Positions 24,015 to 33,036 of a DNA stretch of 64,000 bases are shown one piece after another. Source of the DNA: JAWXBK01 sp040878185 (GTDB lineage: Bacteria; Pseudomonadota; Alphaproteobacteria; Dongiales; Dongiaceae). Position numbers and translations under genes: made by a program. The notes beneath the pieces are model-generated. The model was not told the origin of the DNA and did no database searches. It saw nothing but the letters and a program-made list of their open reading frames with translations. Position 1 is the first letter of the stretch, and each line of letters begins with the position of its first letter. The stretch lies in assembly GCA_040878185.1 (NCBI GenBank), contig JBBDMS010000051.1, positions 6,359-70,358 on the forward strand, given 5' to 3'.

Positions 24015-25406
24015 TCAGATGCGGGTGCGCAGGTGGAACGATTTCGGACGCGTCAGAGATTCGTAACCGACGTGGCTTAGCGTGCAGCCGCGGCCGGAAT
24101 CCTTGACGCCGACCCAGGCCAGCGCCGGGTCGAGATAGTCGCAGCGATTCATAAACCAGGTGCCGGTATCGACCCTGTCACCGATGCGGATCGCGGCCTC
24201 TTCGTCGCCGGTCCAGATGGCGGCTGTCAGGCCGAAGGGGTTGTCGTTCATCCGCTCGATCGCTTCCTCGTCCGAGCCGACCTTGGCGATCGCGACGACC
24301 GGCCCGAAACATTCGTCCTGCATGATCGGATTGTCGCGGCCGGCGCCGACCAGAACCTGTGGTGCGAGATAGGCGGTGCCCGGTTTGTCGGCGGTAAACT
24401 TTTTTGGATCGATCGCCGTCTTTGCGCCGGCATGGACCGACGCGTCGATCTGCTTGCGGATTTCGTCGGCCGCCTTGCTGCGCACGACGGGACCGAGATT
24501 GGTCCCGCTCTCGAGCGGATTGCCGAGCTGATATTTGTTGGTGAGGTCGACGAAACCCTCGAGGAACCGGTCATAGAGTTTGGCGTCCACGAAGATGCGC
24601 TGAATGCCGCAACAGGACTGGCCTGAATTGAAGAACGCACCGTCCACCAGATTCTCGATCGCATGGGCAAGATTCGCATCGCCGCGGACATAGGCTGGAT
24701 CGTTGCCGCCCAGCTCGAGCCCGGCACCGATGAACCGGTCGGCGGCCGCACGCATCACAGCATGGCCGCCGGATACCGAACCTGTGAACGCGACATAATC
24801 GATGCCCGGCGATCCGATCATGTGCGCGGTGTCGTCATGTGTCAGCACAACCGTCTGGAACAGACCGTCCGGCAATCCGGCCGCTTCGAACGCTTCCGCA
24901 TAGCGGTCGGCGCAGAGCGGCGTCTGCGCGGAATGCTTCAGGATGACGGCATTGCCTGCCATCAGCGCCGGAACGATCGCATTGACCGAGGTCAGATAGG
25001 GATAGTTCCACGGCGCCACGACAAAAACCGTACCGAGCGGCTCACGACGGATGAAACGGCTGAATCCATCCTTTTTGCCGGGATCGATATCGGCCAAAGC
25101 CTTCGGTGCGATCTCAATCATGTATCGCGCGCGCTCCTCGACGCCGCGGATCTCGCCCGGCGACTGGCCGAGCGGGCGGCCCATCTGCCGGGTGATCTCC
25201 TCGGCAATTGCATCCTTCTTCGAGACGAACGCATCGGTCGCCCGCGACAGCAGATTTTGCCGGTCAGCCATCGAGACATGCTTCCAGGCCTTCTGTGCCC
25301 GACCGGCCGCCTCGATCGCACCCGCGATATCCGATCCCGTGGCGTACGGACGCTCGACGAGAACGCTGCCGTCGATCGGCGTAATGGTCCGCTGCATCGC
25401 TGTCAT
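24015..25406 (-). CDS. NAD(P)-dependent aldehyde dehydrogenase
   Basis: Aldehyde dehydrogenase of 463 residues. Motifs in order: FVVAPWNYPYLTSVNAIVPA (about 132-151), the catalytic Glu in GLELGGNDPAYV (about 228-239) and the catalytic Cys in FNSGQSCCGIQRIF (about 259-272). Overall length and the closing LGPVVRSKAAD and FGPVVAIAKV blocks are typical of the superfamily. The start lies 16 bases after the ligase stop, so the two are translated from one message. It most likely oxidises the aldehyde made by the adjacent iron alcohol dehydrogenase, or by an amine-derived route, to an acid. Confidence 0.92.
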   Translation of the reverse strand: MTAMQRTITPIDGSVLVERPYATGSDIAGAIEAAGRAQKAWKHVSMADRQNLLSRATDAFVSKKDAIAEEITRQMGRPLGQSPGEIRGVEERARYMIEIAPKALADIDPGKKDGFSRFIRREPLGTVFVVAPWNYPYLTSVNAIVPALMAGNAVILKHSAQTPLCADRYAEAFEAAGLPDGLFQTVVLTHDDTAHMIGSPGIDYVAFTGSVSGGHAVMRAAADRFIGAGLELGGNDPAYVRGDANLAHAIENLVDGAFFNSGQSCCGIQRIFVDAKLYDRFLEGFVDLTNKYQLGNPLESGTNLGPVVRSKAADEIRKQIDASVHAGAKTAIDPKKFTADKPGTAYLAPQVLVGAGRDNPIMQDECFGPVVAIAKVGSDEEAIERMNDNPFGLTAAIWTGDEEAAIRIGDRVDTGTWFMNRCDYLDPALAWVGVKDSGRGCTLSHVGYESLTRPKSFHLRTRI

Positions 25407-25422
25407 GATCGAACGAAGCTCC

Positions 25423-26799
25423 TCAGATGATCTCGAAGTACCGGGCCATTTCCCAATCGGTCACATGCTTGCGGAACTCGCGTTCCTCCCATTCGCGGCT
25501 CGATGCGAAATGGTCGACGAACACGTCGCCGAACAGATCGCGCGCGACTTTCGATTTGCGCAGCCGGTCCGCCGCTTCCATCAGCGTAGAGGGGAGGGAA
25601 TATTTTGCGGGATGCTTCATGGCATAGGAATTGCCGACGATCGGGTCGGACGGTTCCATCTTCTGCTCGATCCCGATCAGCCCGGAGCCGAGCGCGGCCG
25701 CCGCGGCGAGATAGGGGTTCGCATCGGCGGCTGCGATCCGGTACTCGACCCGCTGCGCGTAGGGCGAGCCGCCGATCACACGCAGTGCGCAGGTGCGATT
25801 CTCGACGCCCCAGGTCGCATGGGTCGGCGCCCAGAAGCCCGGCACCATGCGCGAGAAGGAATTGACCGTCGATGCGGTCATGACCAGAAGCTCGGGCATC
25901 AGCGCCTGCTGGCCGGCGAGGAAATGCCGCATGGTCTTGCTCATGCCATGCTTGTCCTTCGCATCGTGAAAGACCGCCTTGCCCGCCTTGTCGGTCATCG
26001 ACATATGCAGATGGCCGCTCTGGCCCGGCCAGTCGTTCGACCATTTCGCCATGAAGGTCGCCATCAGCCCCCGACGCTGGGCGAGTACCTTCATGAAGGT
26101 TTTGAACAACGCGGCGCGATCGGCCGATTCGACGACCTCGTCATGGACGATCGCCGCCTCGAGCACGCCCGGGCCGGTCTCGGTATGCAATCCCTCGATC
26201 GGGATGCGCATCGCTTCGAAGCTGTTGAGGATCTCGTGATAGAGCTCCGACCAGACAGAGTTGCGGATGCCCGAATAGCCGTAAAATCCCGGCGTCATGT
26301 TCTGCAGGTTGCGGAAGCCCTTTTCGCGGACGCTCTCGGGCGTCTCGTCGAACATGAAGAACTCGTATTCGAATGCCGCCTCGACAGAGAATCCCATCTT
26401 CTTCGCGCGCGCGACAACGCGCTTGAGCGTGCTGCGCGGGCAGACCGGTTCGGCGCGCCCGTGAAACTCCGCGAGAAAGAACAGCATATTGTCTTCGAAG
26501 GGAATGTCGCGGCAGGTCTCCGGCACGATGTAGGCGGTCGCATCGGGGAACGCGGTATGCCAGCCGGTGAACGTCGTATTCACGTTCTCGTAGAGCTGGT
26601 CGTTCGAATCCCAGCCGAACACCACGTCGCAAAAGCCGAAGCCCTTCTCGAGGGCCGAGATGAATTTCGCCTTCGCCATGTACTTGCTGCGCAGCACACC
26701 GTCGATGTCGATGATGCCGACCTTGACGTGCGTGAGCTTGCGTTCTTCGACGATTTTTTTCGCCTGGGCCGGTGTGCGGACCGATGCGGCGTTGAGCAT
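25423..26799 (-). CDS. Glutamine synthetase-like gamma-glutamyl-amine ligase
   Basis: Glutamine-synthetase fold, 458 residues. The beta-grasp part is THVKVGIIDIDGVLRSKYMA (about 24-43). The catalytic part has the metal-binding Glu of FEYEFFMFDETPE, the DWPGQSGHLHMSM block (about 255) and the Arg-rich RTCALRVIGG. It lacks the tight match to true GlnA and sits in a catabolic cluster, so it probably joins glutamate to an organic amine (as PuuA or GlnA4-type enzymes do) using ATP. The ATG at 26799 follows AAGGACAA. A strong hairpin lies between it and the permease upstream, so it may have partly separate expression. The amine substrate is inferred only. Confidence 0.88.
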   Translation of the reverse strand: MLNAASVRTPAQAKKIVEERKLTHVKVGIIDIDGVLRSKYMAKAKFISALEKGFGFCDVVFGWDSNDQLYENVNTTFTGWHTAFPDATAYIVPETCRDIPFEDNMLFFLAEFHGRAEPVCPRSTLKRVVARAKKMGFSVEAAFEYEFFMFDETPESVREKGFRNLQNMTPGFYGYSGIRNSVWSELYHEILNSFEAMRIPIEGLHTETGPGVLEAAIVHDEVVESADRAALFKTFMKVLAQRRGLMATFMAKWSNDWPGQSGHLHMSMTDKAGKAVFHDAKDKHGMSKTMRHFLAGQQALMPELLVMTASTVNSFSRMVPGFWAPTHATWGVENRTCALRVIGGSPYAQRVEYRIAAADANPYLAAAAALGSGLIGIEQKMEPSDPIVGNSYAMKHPAKYSLPSTLMEAADRLRKSKVARDLFGDVFVDHFASSREWEEREFRKHVTDWEMARYFEII

Positions 26800-26921
26800 G
26801 TTCGGTTGTCCTTGGTTCCCCCGGGGCGGCGGGAATTTGCGCCGGTTCCGGGATGGTGTCAAAGCCCTGACGGACAGGGTTTTCGGGGCGTCGGGAACGC
26901 TGGCTGAGCCCGGAAACGCAA

Positions 26922-26947
26922 GGAGGGGACGGTTGCCCGTCCCCTCC
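26922..26947 (-). terminator. Strong hairpin between permease and ligase genes
   Basis: GGAGGGGACGG and its exact complement CCGTCCCCTCC flank the four-base loop TTGC, an 11-base-pair stem. In the minus direction it follows the permease stop by 28 bases and is followed by TTGCGTTTCC, a poor T-tract. It could end or weaken transcription from the permease promoter, or protect the 3' end of its message. Confidence 0.6.
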
Positions 26948-26974
26948 CGCCGACCGATCCGGCCGGAAGCGTCT

Positions 26975-28501
26975 CTAGCGGGCGCGCATCTTCGCGCGTT
27001 CCGTTTCGGCGAACTCCTCTTCCGGCGAGCGTACCAACCGATTACGCCCAATCAGAGCGAAGTAGACGATACCGACCGCATACCAGGCGGCGGCACAGTA
27101 GACACCGTTCTGATAAACCGGGTCACGCAATTGCATGACCAGCGTGACTGCCGCAATCACGATCGTCACCACCGCGCCGGGAATACCGAGCGGGCTGACG
27201 AACGGTCGATTGATGTTCGGCAGGTTCTTGCGCAGCATGATGAACGACAGCGCCTGGAACCCATACGAGATCACCGCCCCGAACACCGCCATGTTGAGCA
27301 GCGTCGCCCCGATATGGAACGCGCCCTGTTCGACGCCAAGGACCTGGTAGATGGCCATCATCAGAGCGAACCCGACAAGCGCGCCGGTGATGAGCGCCAC
27401 ATGCGGCACCTTGTGCTTGCCGCTGGTGATCGACAGCGCCCGCGGGAAGTAACCGGCCCGCGAGAGTGAGTAGACCTGGCGACCCATCGCGTAGATCAGC
27501 GTGTGCAGGCTGGCGATCAGACCGATCACCGCCAGCAGCGCGAGGACCTTCGCCGCCGATCCGCCGTAGATGGCCCGGAAGCCGTCGAGCAGCGGTTCGG
27601 CCGACGTGCCGAGATGGAACGCGCCATGTGCCGTTCCGTCGGCATTCTGAACGGGAATGCCGGGGTTGAGGAACGTGATCATCGTCGCCGAGAAGACAAG
27701 GGTCGCGATGCCGAGCAGCAGGCCTTTCGGCATGTCCTTCTTCGGATCGTGCGATTCCTCGGCGGCGAGCGGCAACTGTTCAATCGCGAGGAACAGCCAG
27801 ACCGCAAAGGGCAAAGCCGCCAGCACACCGGCAAAGCCCAGCGGCAAGAGCGGGCCACCGCCTTCCGGAAGTTCGATCAATGCCCCGGATTCGTCGACCC
27901 CGATATTGAGGGCCCAGCGGCTGAAGTCGAAATGCGGGATCGCGCTGACCCAGAAGACGACCAGCACCAGCAGTGCGAGCACCGTGACGATGACCGAAAC
28001 CTTGAACGACAGTTCGACACCGAGCAGGTTCAGCGTCAGGAACACCGCATACGCTAGGATCCACCATACCGGCATGAAGCCGGGCCCGGTTTCGAAGATG
28101 CCGCCGAGATAGGCACCGACGAAGAAGGTGATGACGGCTGGCGTCACCACATACTCGATGTTTTCCGCGAGGCCGGTGATGTAACCGCCCCAGGGACCCA
28201 TCGCGCTGCGTGCGAAGGAATAGGCGGCACCCGTGTGCGGCAACGCCGGCGACATTTCCGCCAGACAGAAGCACAGGCACACATACATGATGCCAATGAT
28301 GATACCGGCGAAGGCGAGACCGCCCCAGCCGCCGACGCCGATGCCGAAATTCCAACCCGAGAAATGTCCCGAAATGACGGCGCCAACCCCCAGCGCCCAC
28401 AGCGAGCCGACGCGGGCATAGCGCCTCAGGCCGCGCTTCTCGAAATATTCCGCGCCGACGGATTCGTAACGAACACCGCCCGGTCCGGTCTGTTCTGCCA
28501 T
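26975..28501 (-). CDS. Amino acid/ethanolamine permease (APC family)
   Basis: Inner-membrane transporter of 508 residues with about 12 predicted helices. The opening region YFEKRGLRRYARVGSLWALG followed by VISGHFSGWNFGIGVGGWGG is characteristic of Eat-type ethanolamine permeases of the APC superfamily, as are SPALPHTGAAYSFARSAMGPWGG and the unusual EESHDPKKDMPKGLL loop. The ATG at 28501 is chosen by the family start; upstream codons are low quality. It heads a minus-strand cluster with a glutamyl-amine ligase, an aldehyde dehydrogenase and an alcohol dehydrogenase, so it probably imports the amine that they degrade. The substrate could equally be another small amine or amino acid. Confidence 0.88.
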   Translation of the reverse strand: MAEQTGPGGVRYESVGAEYFEKRGLRRYARVGSLWALGVGAVISGHFSGWNFGIGVGGWGGLAFAGIIIGIMYVCLCFCLAEMSPALPHTGAAYSFARSAMGPWGGYITGLAENIEYVVTPAVITFFVGAYLGGIFETGPGFMPVWWILAYAVFLTLNLLGVELSFKVSVIVTVLALLVLVVFWVSAIPHFDFSRWALNIGVDESGALIELPEGGGPLLPLGFAGVLAALPFAVWLFLAIEQLPLAAEESHDPKKDMPKGLLLGIATLVFSATMITFLNPGIPVQNADGTAHGAFHLGTSAEPLLDGFRAIYGGSAAKVLALLAVIGLIASLHTLIYAMGRQVYSLSRAGYFPRALSITSGKHKVPHVALITGALVGFALMMAIYQVLGVEQGAFHIGATLLNMAVFGAVISYGFQALSFIMLRKNLPNINRPFVSPLGIPGAVVTIVIAAVTLVMQLRDPVYQNGVYCAAAWYAVGIVYFALIGRNRLVRSPEEEFAETERAKMRAR

Positions 28502-28912
28502 GATATCCCCCTTCGATGAGCGGCCGGTCCGGAAGTGCTCGATCCGGTGATCCGGCCTTCGCCCGGGCGGCGTTTCCGCAGTCGAACGCGGCCGGCGCAA
28601 CAAATCCCCCTGTCGCGATGCCGCTTCGGAATGAAGGCGTCCGTCTTTGGGCCCGCGACATTCTGCCGCTCCGCCCGAATTTTTGTAAAGCAAGCGACGT
28701 CAGGGGTTTCCGCGACTCGACCGTCGCGAATCGCTGATTCGGCGTTATCGCCTTTCGCGCGAAAAAATATCCATTTGTTCTCAACGTCGGTAGCGCCCGA
28801 TGCTCATGCGTAACCGTCAAACGGGTCGCCTGGGGAGCCCGGTCGGATCACCGCGCATAAAGCGACAATCGACGATGCGATGCTGCAAGCGAAGGGTCGC
28901 GTGCCGAGTCGG
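28502..28912. other. Gene-free region upstream of the permease
   Basis: The 411 bases between the LysR stop and the permease start hold no convincing gene on either strand. The region is less GC-rich around 28760-28785 (a run of A on the plus strand). It contains a perfect inverted repeat CGAATC-GCT-GATTCG at 28727-28741 and a palindrome TTCGCGCGAA near 28758, either of which could be an operator for the permease. No clear -35/-10 pair was found. Confidence 0.5.
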
Positions 28913-29833
28913 CTAAACGTCCCCGTCGAATGGCGCGCGCCGGTCGAACCAGGCACGACAAAGCGTAGCGAAGAGCCCGGCAATACGCCGCTCGCGCAGG
29001 TCCTGCCGCCGCAACAGGCCGAGGCGGGTCGGACGCAAAGGCTCGGCGACCGGTCGGTAGACGAGGCGCATGCCGTCGAGTGCGACGTCGTTTACCGGAC
29101 GCGAATGCATGACCGAATAGCCATAGCCGTTGGCCACCAGCCCGCGCACCATTTCGAATGACGGGCTTTCATGCGCCACCTGCGGCTGCAGGCTCAGCCC
29201 GTAGAACAGCGAGAGGAAATAGTCGCGGCTGCCTGGCAAGGCGAGCAGGATGAAGGGCTCGTCGATCAGATCGCGCAGGGCGATGGCGCTGCGGTCTGCG
29301 AAGGGATGGTCGGCCGCGAGCATGACATGTAGCGGCACATCGGCCAGCGGTTCGAACGTCATGTCGGCACCGATATTGAGATCGTAGGTCAGCGCCAGAT
29401 CGAACCGACCTTCGCGCAGGCCTTCGAGTAAACCTTCGATATGCAATTCGTGCAGTCGCACGCGAATTTCCGGGTGCTCCTGCCGCATGGCGCGCAGCAG
29501 ACCCGGAATGACCATCGGGGCGAAGGTGATGAAACAGCCGACATCGATCTCACCGGCCACACCTTCTGCGAGTTCGATAGCGCCGTCATGAAAGTCGCGC
29601 GCCTGGGCAAGCAGGCTCCGTGCCTCGGCCAGCAGGCGCTGTCCGGTCGGCGTCAGGCCCAGCCCTTGAGCGTGGTGGCGTATGAAAAGCTCAAGGCCGA
29701 ACGTCGATTCGAGCTGGGCGATCGCCGCTGAAATCGACGGCTGGGAAATATGCAGCGCCCGTGCCGCGGCGGTGATGCTGCCGGCTTCCGCGGTCGCCAC
29801 GAAATAGGCCAGTTGCTTCAGCGTGTAGCGCAT
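28913..29833 (-). CDS. LysR-type transcriptional regulator
   Basis: Regulator of 306 residues. The winged helix is at about 1-60, with YTLKQLAYFVATAEAGSITA and ARALHISQPSISAAIAQLE as recognition part; the effector domain follows (about 92-295, starting IDVGCFITFAPMVIPGLLRA). The start at 29833 fits the family. It is divergent from the amidase at 29954. The sequence ATAGGATTTTCCGAT overlaps its own start codon, and the near-identical perfect palindrome ATCGGATTTTCCGAT stands upstream of the HpaB-type gene, so it probably controls itself and the amidase/monooxygenase cluster. It could also act on the permease cluster downstream on its own strand. Confidence 0.9.
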   Translation of the reverse strand: MRYTLKQLAYFVATAEAGSITAAARALHISQPSISAAIAQLESTFGLELFIRHHAQGLGLTPTGQRLLAEARSLLAQARDFHDGAIELAEGVAGEIDVGCFITFAPMVIPGLLRAMRQEHPEIRVRLHELHIEGLLEGLREGRFDLALTYDLNIGADMTFEPLADVPLHVMLAADHPFADRSAIALRDLIDEPFILLALPGSRDYFLSLFYGLSLQPQVAHESPSFEMVRGLVANGYGYSVMHSRPVNDVALDGMRLVYRPVAEPLRPTRLGLLRRQDLRERRIAGLFATLCRAWFDRRAPFDGDV

Positions 29834-29846
29834 AGGATTTTCCGAT
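29832..29846. promoter_or_regulatory. Candidate LysR operator, site 1
   Basis: ATAGGATTTTCCGAT: near-perfect inverted repeat (one mismatch) around TTT. The start codon of the LysR gene overlaps its left end. It differs by one base from the palindrome at 31445-31459 and fits the T-N11-A shape of LysR sites. Confidence 0.5.
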
Positions 29847-29953
29847 GCTGCTGGGGAATTAGGAATGTTTATCTTTCGATTTGCGGTCCGCGACAAGCCC
29901 GGCTAGACAGCCGGACGGTCCCGGGCGGCCGGGATATCGGCGGGAGAGCACAA

Positions 29954-31393
29954 ATGACGTTCCAGGATTATGACAAATATGACGCGCTCGGCCTCGCGGC
30001 GCTCGTGCGCCAGCGCAAGGTCTCGTCGTCGGAACTCCTCGCCGAAGCTTTGACGCGAGCCGAGCGGGTCAATCCGGCCCTCAATGCCTTTTCCCATCTG
30101 GTGCCGGAACGCGCGCGCGAGGCGATCGCCGCCGGCCTGCCGGACGGCGCCTTCACGGGCGTACCGTTCCTGCTTAAGGATCTCGGCGCCGAGGCGATCG
30201 GCTATCCGACCAATAGCGGTTCGCGGCTCTTCGCAAATTACGACTGGACCTACGATTCCGAAATCTGGATTCGGATGCGCGCGACGGGGCTGGTCGCTTT
30301 CGGCCGCACGACGTCGCCCGAGCTTGGCGTCGGTCCGGTCACCGAGGCGAGCGTCTATGGCGGGCCGACGCGTAATCCCTGGAACCGGGCGCATACGTCC
30401 GGCGGGTCGAGCGGGGGTGCCGCGGCGGCGGTTGCCGCGGGGGTCATTCCGCTGGCGCATGGCAGCGACGGCGGCGGATCGATCCGCATCCCTGCATCCT
30501 CTTGCGGTCTGGTCGGTCTGAAAGGAACGCGCGGCCGTTTGCCGGACGGTCCCGCATCGGGCGAAGGCTGGGGCGGCATGGCAATCGACGGTTTTCTCAG
30601 TCGCAGCGTGCGCGACACGGCCGCCGCGTTCGATGCAACGCACGGACCCGATCTCGGTGCGCCGTATCACGCGCCAACCTTCGAAGGTTCGTACCTCGAA
30701 GGCATCAAGACGCCGCCCGGCCGGTTGCGCATCGCGATCAGCACGACGAATTTTCTCGGTGTGCCCGTTCATCCCGAATGCCGGCAGGCGGTTGAGACGA
30801 CTGCGGCACTCTGCGCCAATCTCGGTCACGAGATCGTCGAGGCACAGCCCGACTTCGATTTCCTGGCCGCAATGCGCGCCTGGACCACGCTCGTGATGTG
30901 CGGTACGGCGCTGTCGATCCAGCAGAAGGTCGATGCGATGGGCCGGCCGCCGCGTGAGGACGAGCTCGAGCCCAGCATTCTCGATGCGTGGAAACTCGGC
31001 CTAAAGGTGCCGGGCACCGAGTATCTGAGATCGATCAACATGGTCCACGCGGCGGGTCGGCGGCTGGCCGGCTTTTTCGTCGACCACGATCTCTTCCTGA
31101 CACCCACTCTGGCGGAGCCGCCGGCGCAGGTCGGTCGCTTTGCGCCGACCAATCCCGATTTCATGGATCTCCGGCTCGGGCCGCGCGGCACGGTGCACTA
31201 TTCGCCGTTCCCGCCGGTCTTCAATATCAGTGGCCAGCCAGCGATTTCGCTGCCGCTGCATTGGACCGCCGACGGGTTGCCGGTGGGCTTGCAGTTCGCC
31301 GCCCGTGCCGGCGGGGAACTGACGCTCCTGAAGCTTGCGGCCCAACTTGAAAAGGCCAAACCCTGGTTCGACCGGCGCCCGCCGATAGTCTAG
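29954..31393 (+). CDS. Amidase (amidase signature family)
   Basis: Soluble hydrolase of 479 residues. The Ser-cisSer-Lys triad is readable: Lys75 in PFLLKDLGAE, the Gly-Ser rich TSGGSSGGAAAAV (cis-Ser at about 152-153), and the nucleophile Ser176 in DGGGSIRIPASS. Such enzymes cleave amides to acid and ammonia or amine. GGGAGAG lies six bases before the ATG. The gene is divergent from the LysR regulator and followed, 163 bases on, by an HpaB-type monooxygenase, RidA and DUF1028 genes, so it belongs to an amide or aromatic-amine breakdown cluster; its own substrate is unknown. Confidence 0.92.
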   Translation: MTFQDYDKYDALGLAALVRQRKVSSSELLAEALTRAERVNPALNAFSHLVPERAREAIAAGLPDGAFTGVPFLLKDLGAEAIGYPTNSGSRLFANYDWTYDSEIWIRMRATGLVAFGRTTSPELGVGPVTEASVYGGPTRNPWNRAHTSGGSSGGAAAAVAAGVIPLAHGSDGGGSIRIPASSCGLVGLKGTRGRLPDGPASGEGWGGMAIDGFLSRSVRDTAAAFDATHGPDLGAPYHAPTFEGSYLEGIKTPPGRLRIAISTTNFLGVPVHPECRQAVETTAALCANLGHEIVEAQPDFDFLAAMRAWTTLVMCGTALSIQQKVDAMGRPPREDELEPSILDAWKLGLKVPGTEYLRSINMVHAAGRRLAGFFVDHDLFLTPTLAEPPAQVGRFAPTNPDFMDLRLGPRGTVHYSPFPPVFNISGQPAISLPLHWTADGLPVGLQFAARAGGELTLLKLAAQLEKAKPWFDRRPPIV

Positions 31394-31444
31394 CTAAAAT
31401 ATTTATTGGACTGGATTAATTGGCCCCTCACGGTCGTTCAAGCA

Positions 31445-31459
31445 TCGGATTTTCCGATA
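31445..31459. promoter_or_regulatory. Candidate LysR operator, site 2 (perfect palindrome)
   Basis: ATCGGA-TTT-TCCGAT, a perfect 15-base palindrome whose inner 13 bases have the T-N11-A form typical of LysR binding sites. It lies about 100 bases before the HpaB-type gene and nearly repeats the site at the LysR start. Confidence 0.6.
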
Positions 31460-31556
31460 CAGCGCGTCGAAAAATAATAATTCTCCTTTGCCCGATACCC
31501 GCCCAGTATCGGGATCGCGTTGTGAGCGGCGCGCGAATTGGCGGGAGGCGAGGGGC

Positions 31557-33017
31557 ATGATCAGGACTGGCGATCAGTATCGCGATTCCATTCGCGACGG
31601 CCGCGAAATCTGGATGAACGGCGAGAAGATCAAGGATGCGACCAGGCATCCGGCCTTCAAGCCGATCATCGATGCGCGTGCGCGTTTCTACGATCTCGCG
31701 CACGAGAAAAAGACGCAGGACGTGATGTCCTATGTCGCCGACGAGAAGACCGGCGAGCGTAACAACATGGGTTACCGACTGCCGCATTCGCAGCAGGATT
31801 GGTGGGACAAGCGGACCGCCGTCGACACGCTGTTGAAGGATATCGGCGGCGTCGTCATCCGCGTCGGCGACGAGACGATCGGCGAGATGTGGTCGCTCTA
31901 TGACGGCAAAGACGTGCTGAACGAAGTCGATCCGCGCTTTGCCGAAAATATTACGCGCCATATCCAGCATGCGCTCTGGTCCGACACGTTCCATGTCTCT
32001 GCGAACACCGATCCGAAGGGCGACCGCTCGAAGCGCCCGCAAGATCAGGATCCGGACATGCTGCTGCATCTGGTCAGGGAGACCGACACAGGCATTATCG
32101 TTCGCGGCGCCAAATACGAGACGGCAGCGGCATATGCCAATCAGGCCTTCGTCAAGCCGACCATCGCCAATTGGGGCGACGACAAGCTGTCGGACTATGC
32201 GCTCGGGTTCATCTGCGACATGAATGCGAAAGGCTTGAAGCATATCTGTCGCACCGGCTTTACCGGCCGCGCGCCGGCCCGCGACTATCCGCTGTCCAAC
32301 AAGTTCGACGAGGTCGACACCTTGCTGGTGTTCGACGATGTCAAAGTGCCGTGGGAGGACGTGCTGTTCTATCGGCACACTCGCGCTGCCTCGTTCATCC
32401 GCGGCACGCTGCATCGCTACAGCGCCTATCCATTCGTGCTGCGTATCCTCTATGTCGCCGACATGCTGATCGGCGCTGCGCTGTTTAACGTGCGGCAGAC
32501 CGGCCTCGACAAGCAGCAGGCAGTACAGGAAAAGCTCGCCCAGCTCGCCTGCTATCGCGAGACGATCAACGCGCACCTCACGGCGGCGATCCATTTCGCG
32601 GAGGAGAGCCCGGGCGGCCTTCTGATGCCGAACCAGTCGCTGCTCTATACCGGGCGGGTCCATGCCTGCACGCAGCTTCCCGCGATGATGCATATTGCGC
32701 GCGAGCTGTGCGGCGGCCAGATCTGTGTCACGCCGGACGTCGCCAGCTTCGAGCATCCCGAGACCAAGCCGTGGCTGGACAAGTTCTATAACGTGAACGA
32801 GTACTGGGTCGCGGAAGATCGGCGAAAATTGCTGGCATTCGCCCGCGATCTGCTCAATTCGGACTATGCCGGGCATCGGCTGACCTTCGAGCTTTTCGCC
32901 CAGTCGCCGCCGTTCGCCCATTTGGGTGCGGTCTACCGCAACTTCGATTTCGCCGGACCGCTTGATTTCGTGCGCAAGGCGGCTGATCTTTCGCCACGGG
33001 TTCTGGAACAGAAGTAA
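31557..33017 (+). CDS. 4-hydroxyphenylacetate 3-hydroxylase (HpaB) family monooxygenase
   Basis: Protein of 486 residues of the two-component FADH2-dependent hydroxylase family. It begins IRTGDQYRDSIRDGREIWMN, the family's N-terminal block, followed by AFKPIIDARARFYDLAHEK. The active-site region RTGFTGRAPARDYPLSNKF and FDDVKVPWEDVLFYR (about 250-285) is well kept, as are GGQICVTPDVASFEHP and FYNVNEYWVAEDRRKL. These enzymes hydroxylate a phenol or similar ring using reduced flavin from a partner reductase, which is not encoded here. The start has GGGAGGCGAGGGG before the ATG. RidA and DUF1028 genes follow closely. The substrate is unknown. Confidence 0.88.
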   Translation: MIRTGDQYRDSIRDGREIWMNGEKIKDATRHPAFKPIIDARARFYDLAHEKKTQDVMSYVADEKTGERNNMGYRLPHSQQDWWDKRTAVDTLLKDIGGVVIRVGDETIGEMWSLYDGKDVLNEVDPRFAENITRHIQHALWSDTFHVSANTDPKGDRSKRPQDQDPDMLLHLVRETDTGIIVRGAKYETAAAYANQAFVKPTIANWGDDKLSDYALGFICDMNAKGLKHICRTGFTGRAPARDYPLSNKFDEVDTLLVFDDVKVPWEDVLFYRHTRAASFIRGTLHRYSAYPFVLRILYVADMLIGAALFNVRQTGLDKQQAVQEKLAQLACYRETINAHLTAAIHFAEESPGGLLMPNQSLLYTGRVHACTQLPAMMHIARELCGGQICVTPDVASFEHPETKPWLDKFYNVNEYWVAEDRRKLLAFARDLLNSDYAGHRLTFELFAQSPPFAHLGAVYRNFDFAGPLDFVRKAADLSPRVLEQK

Positions 33018-33036
33018 CCGGGGAGCGGAAACGACC

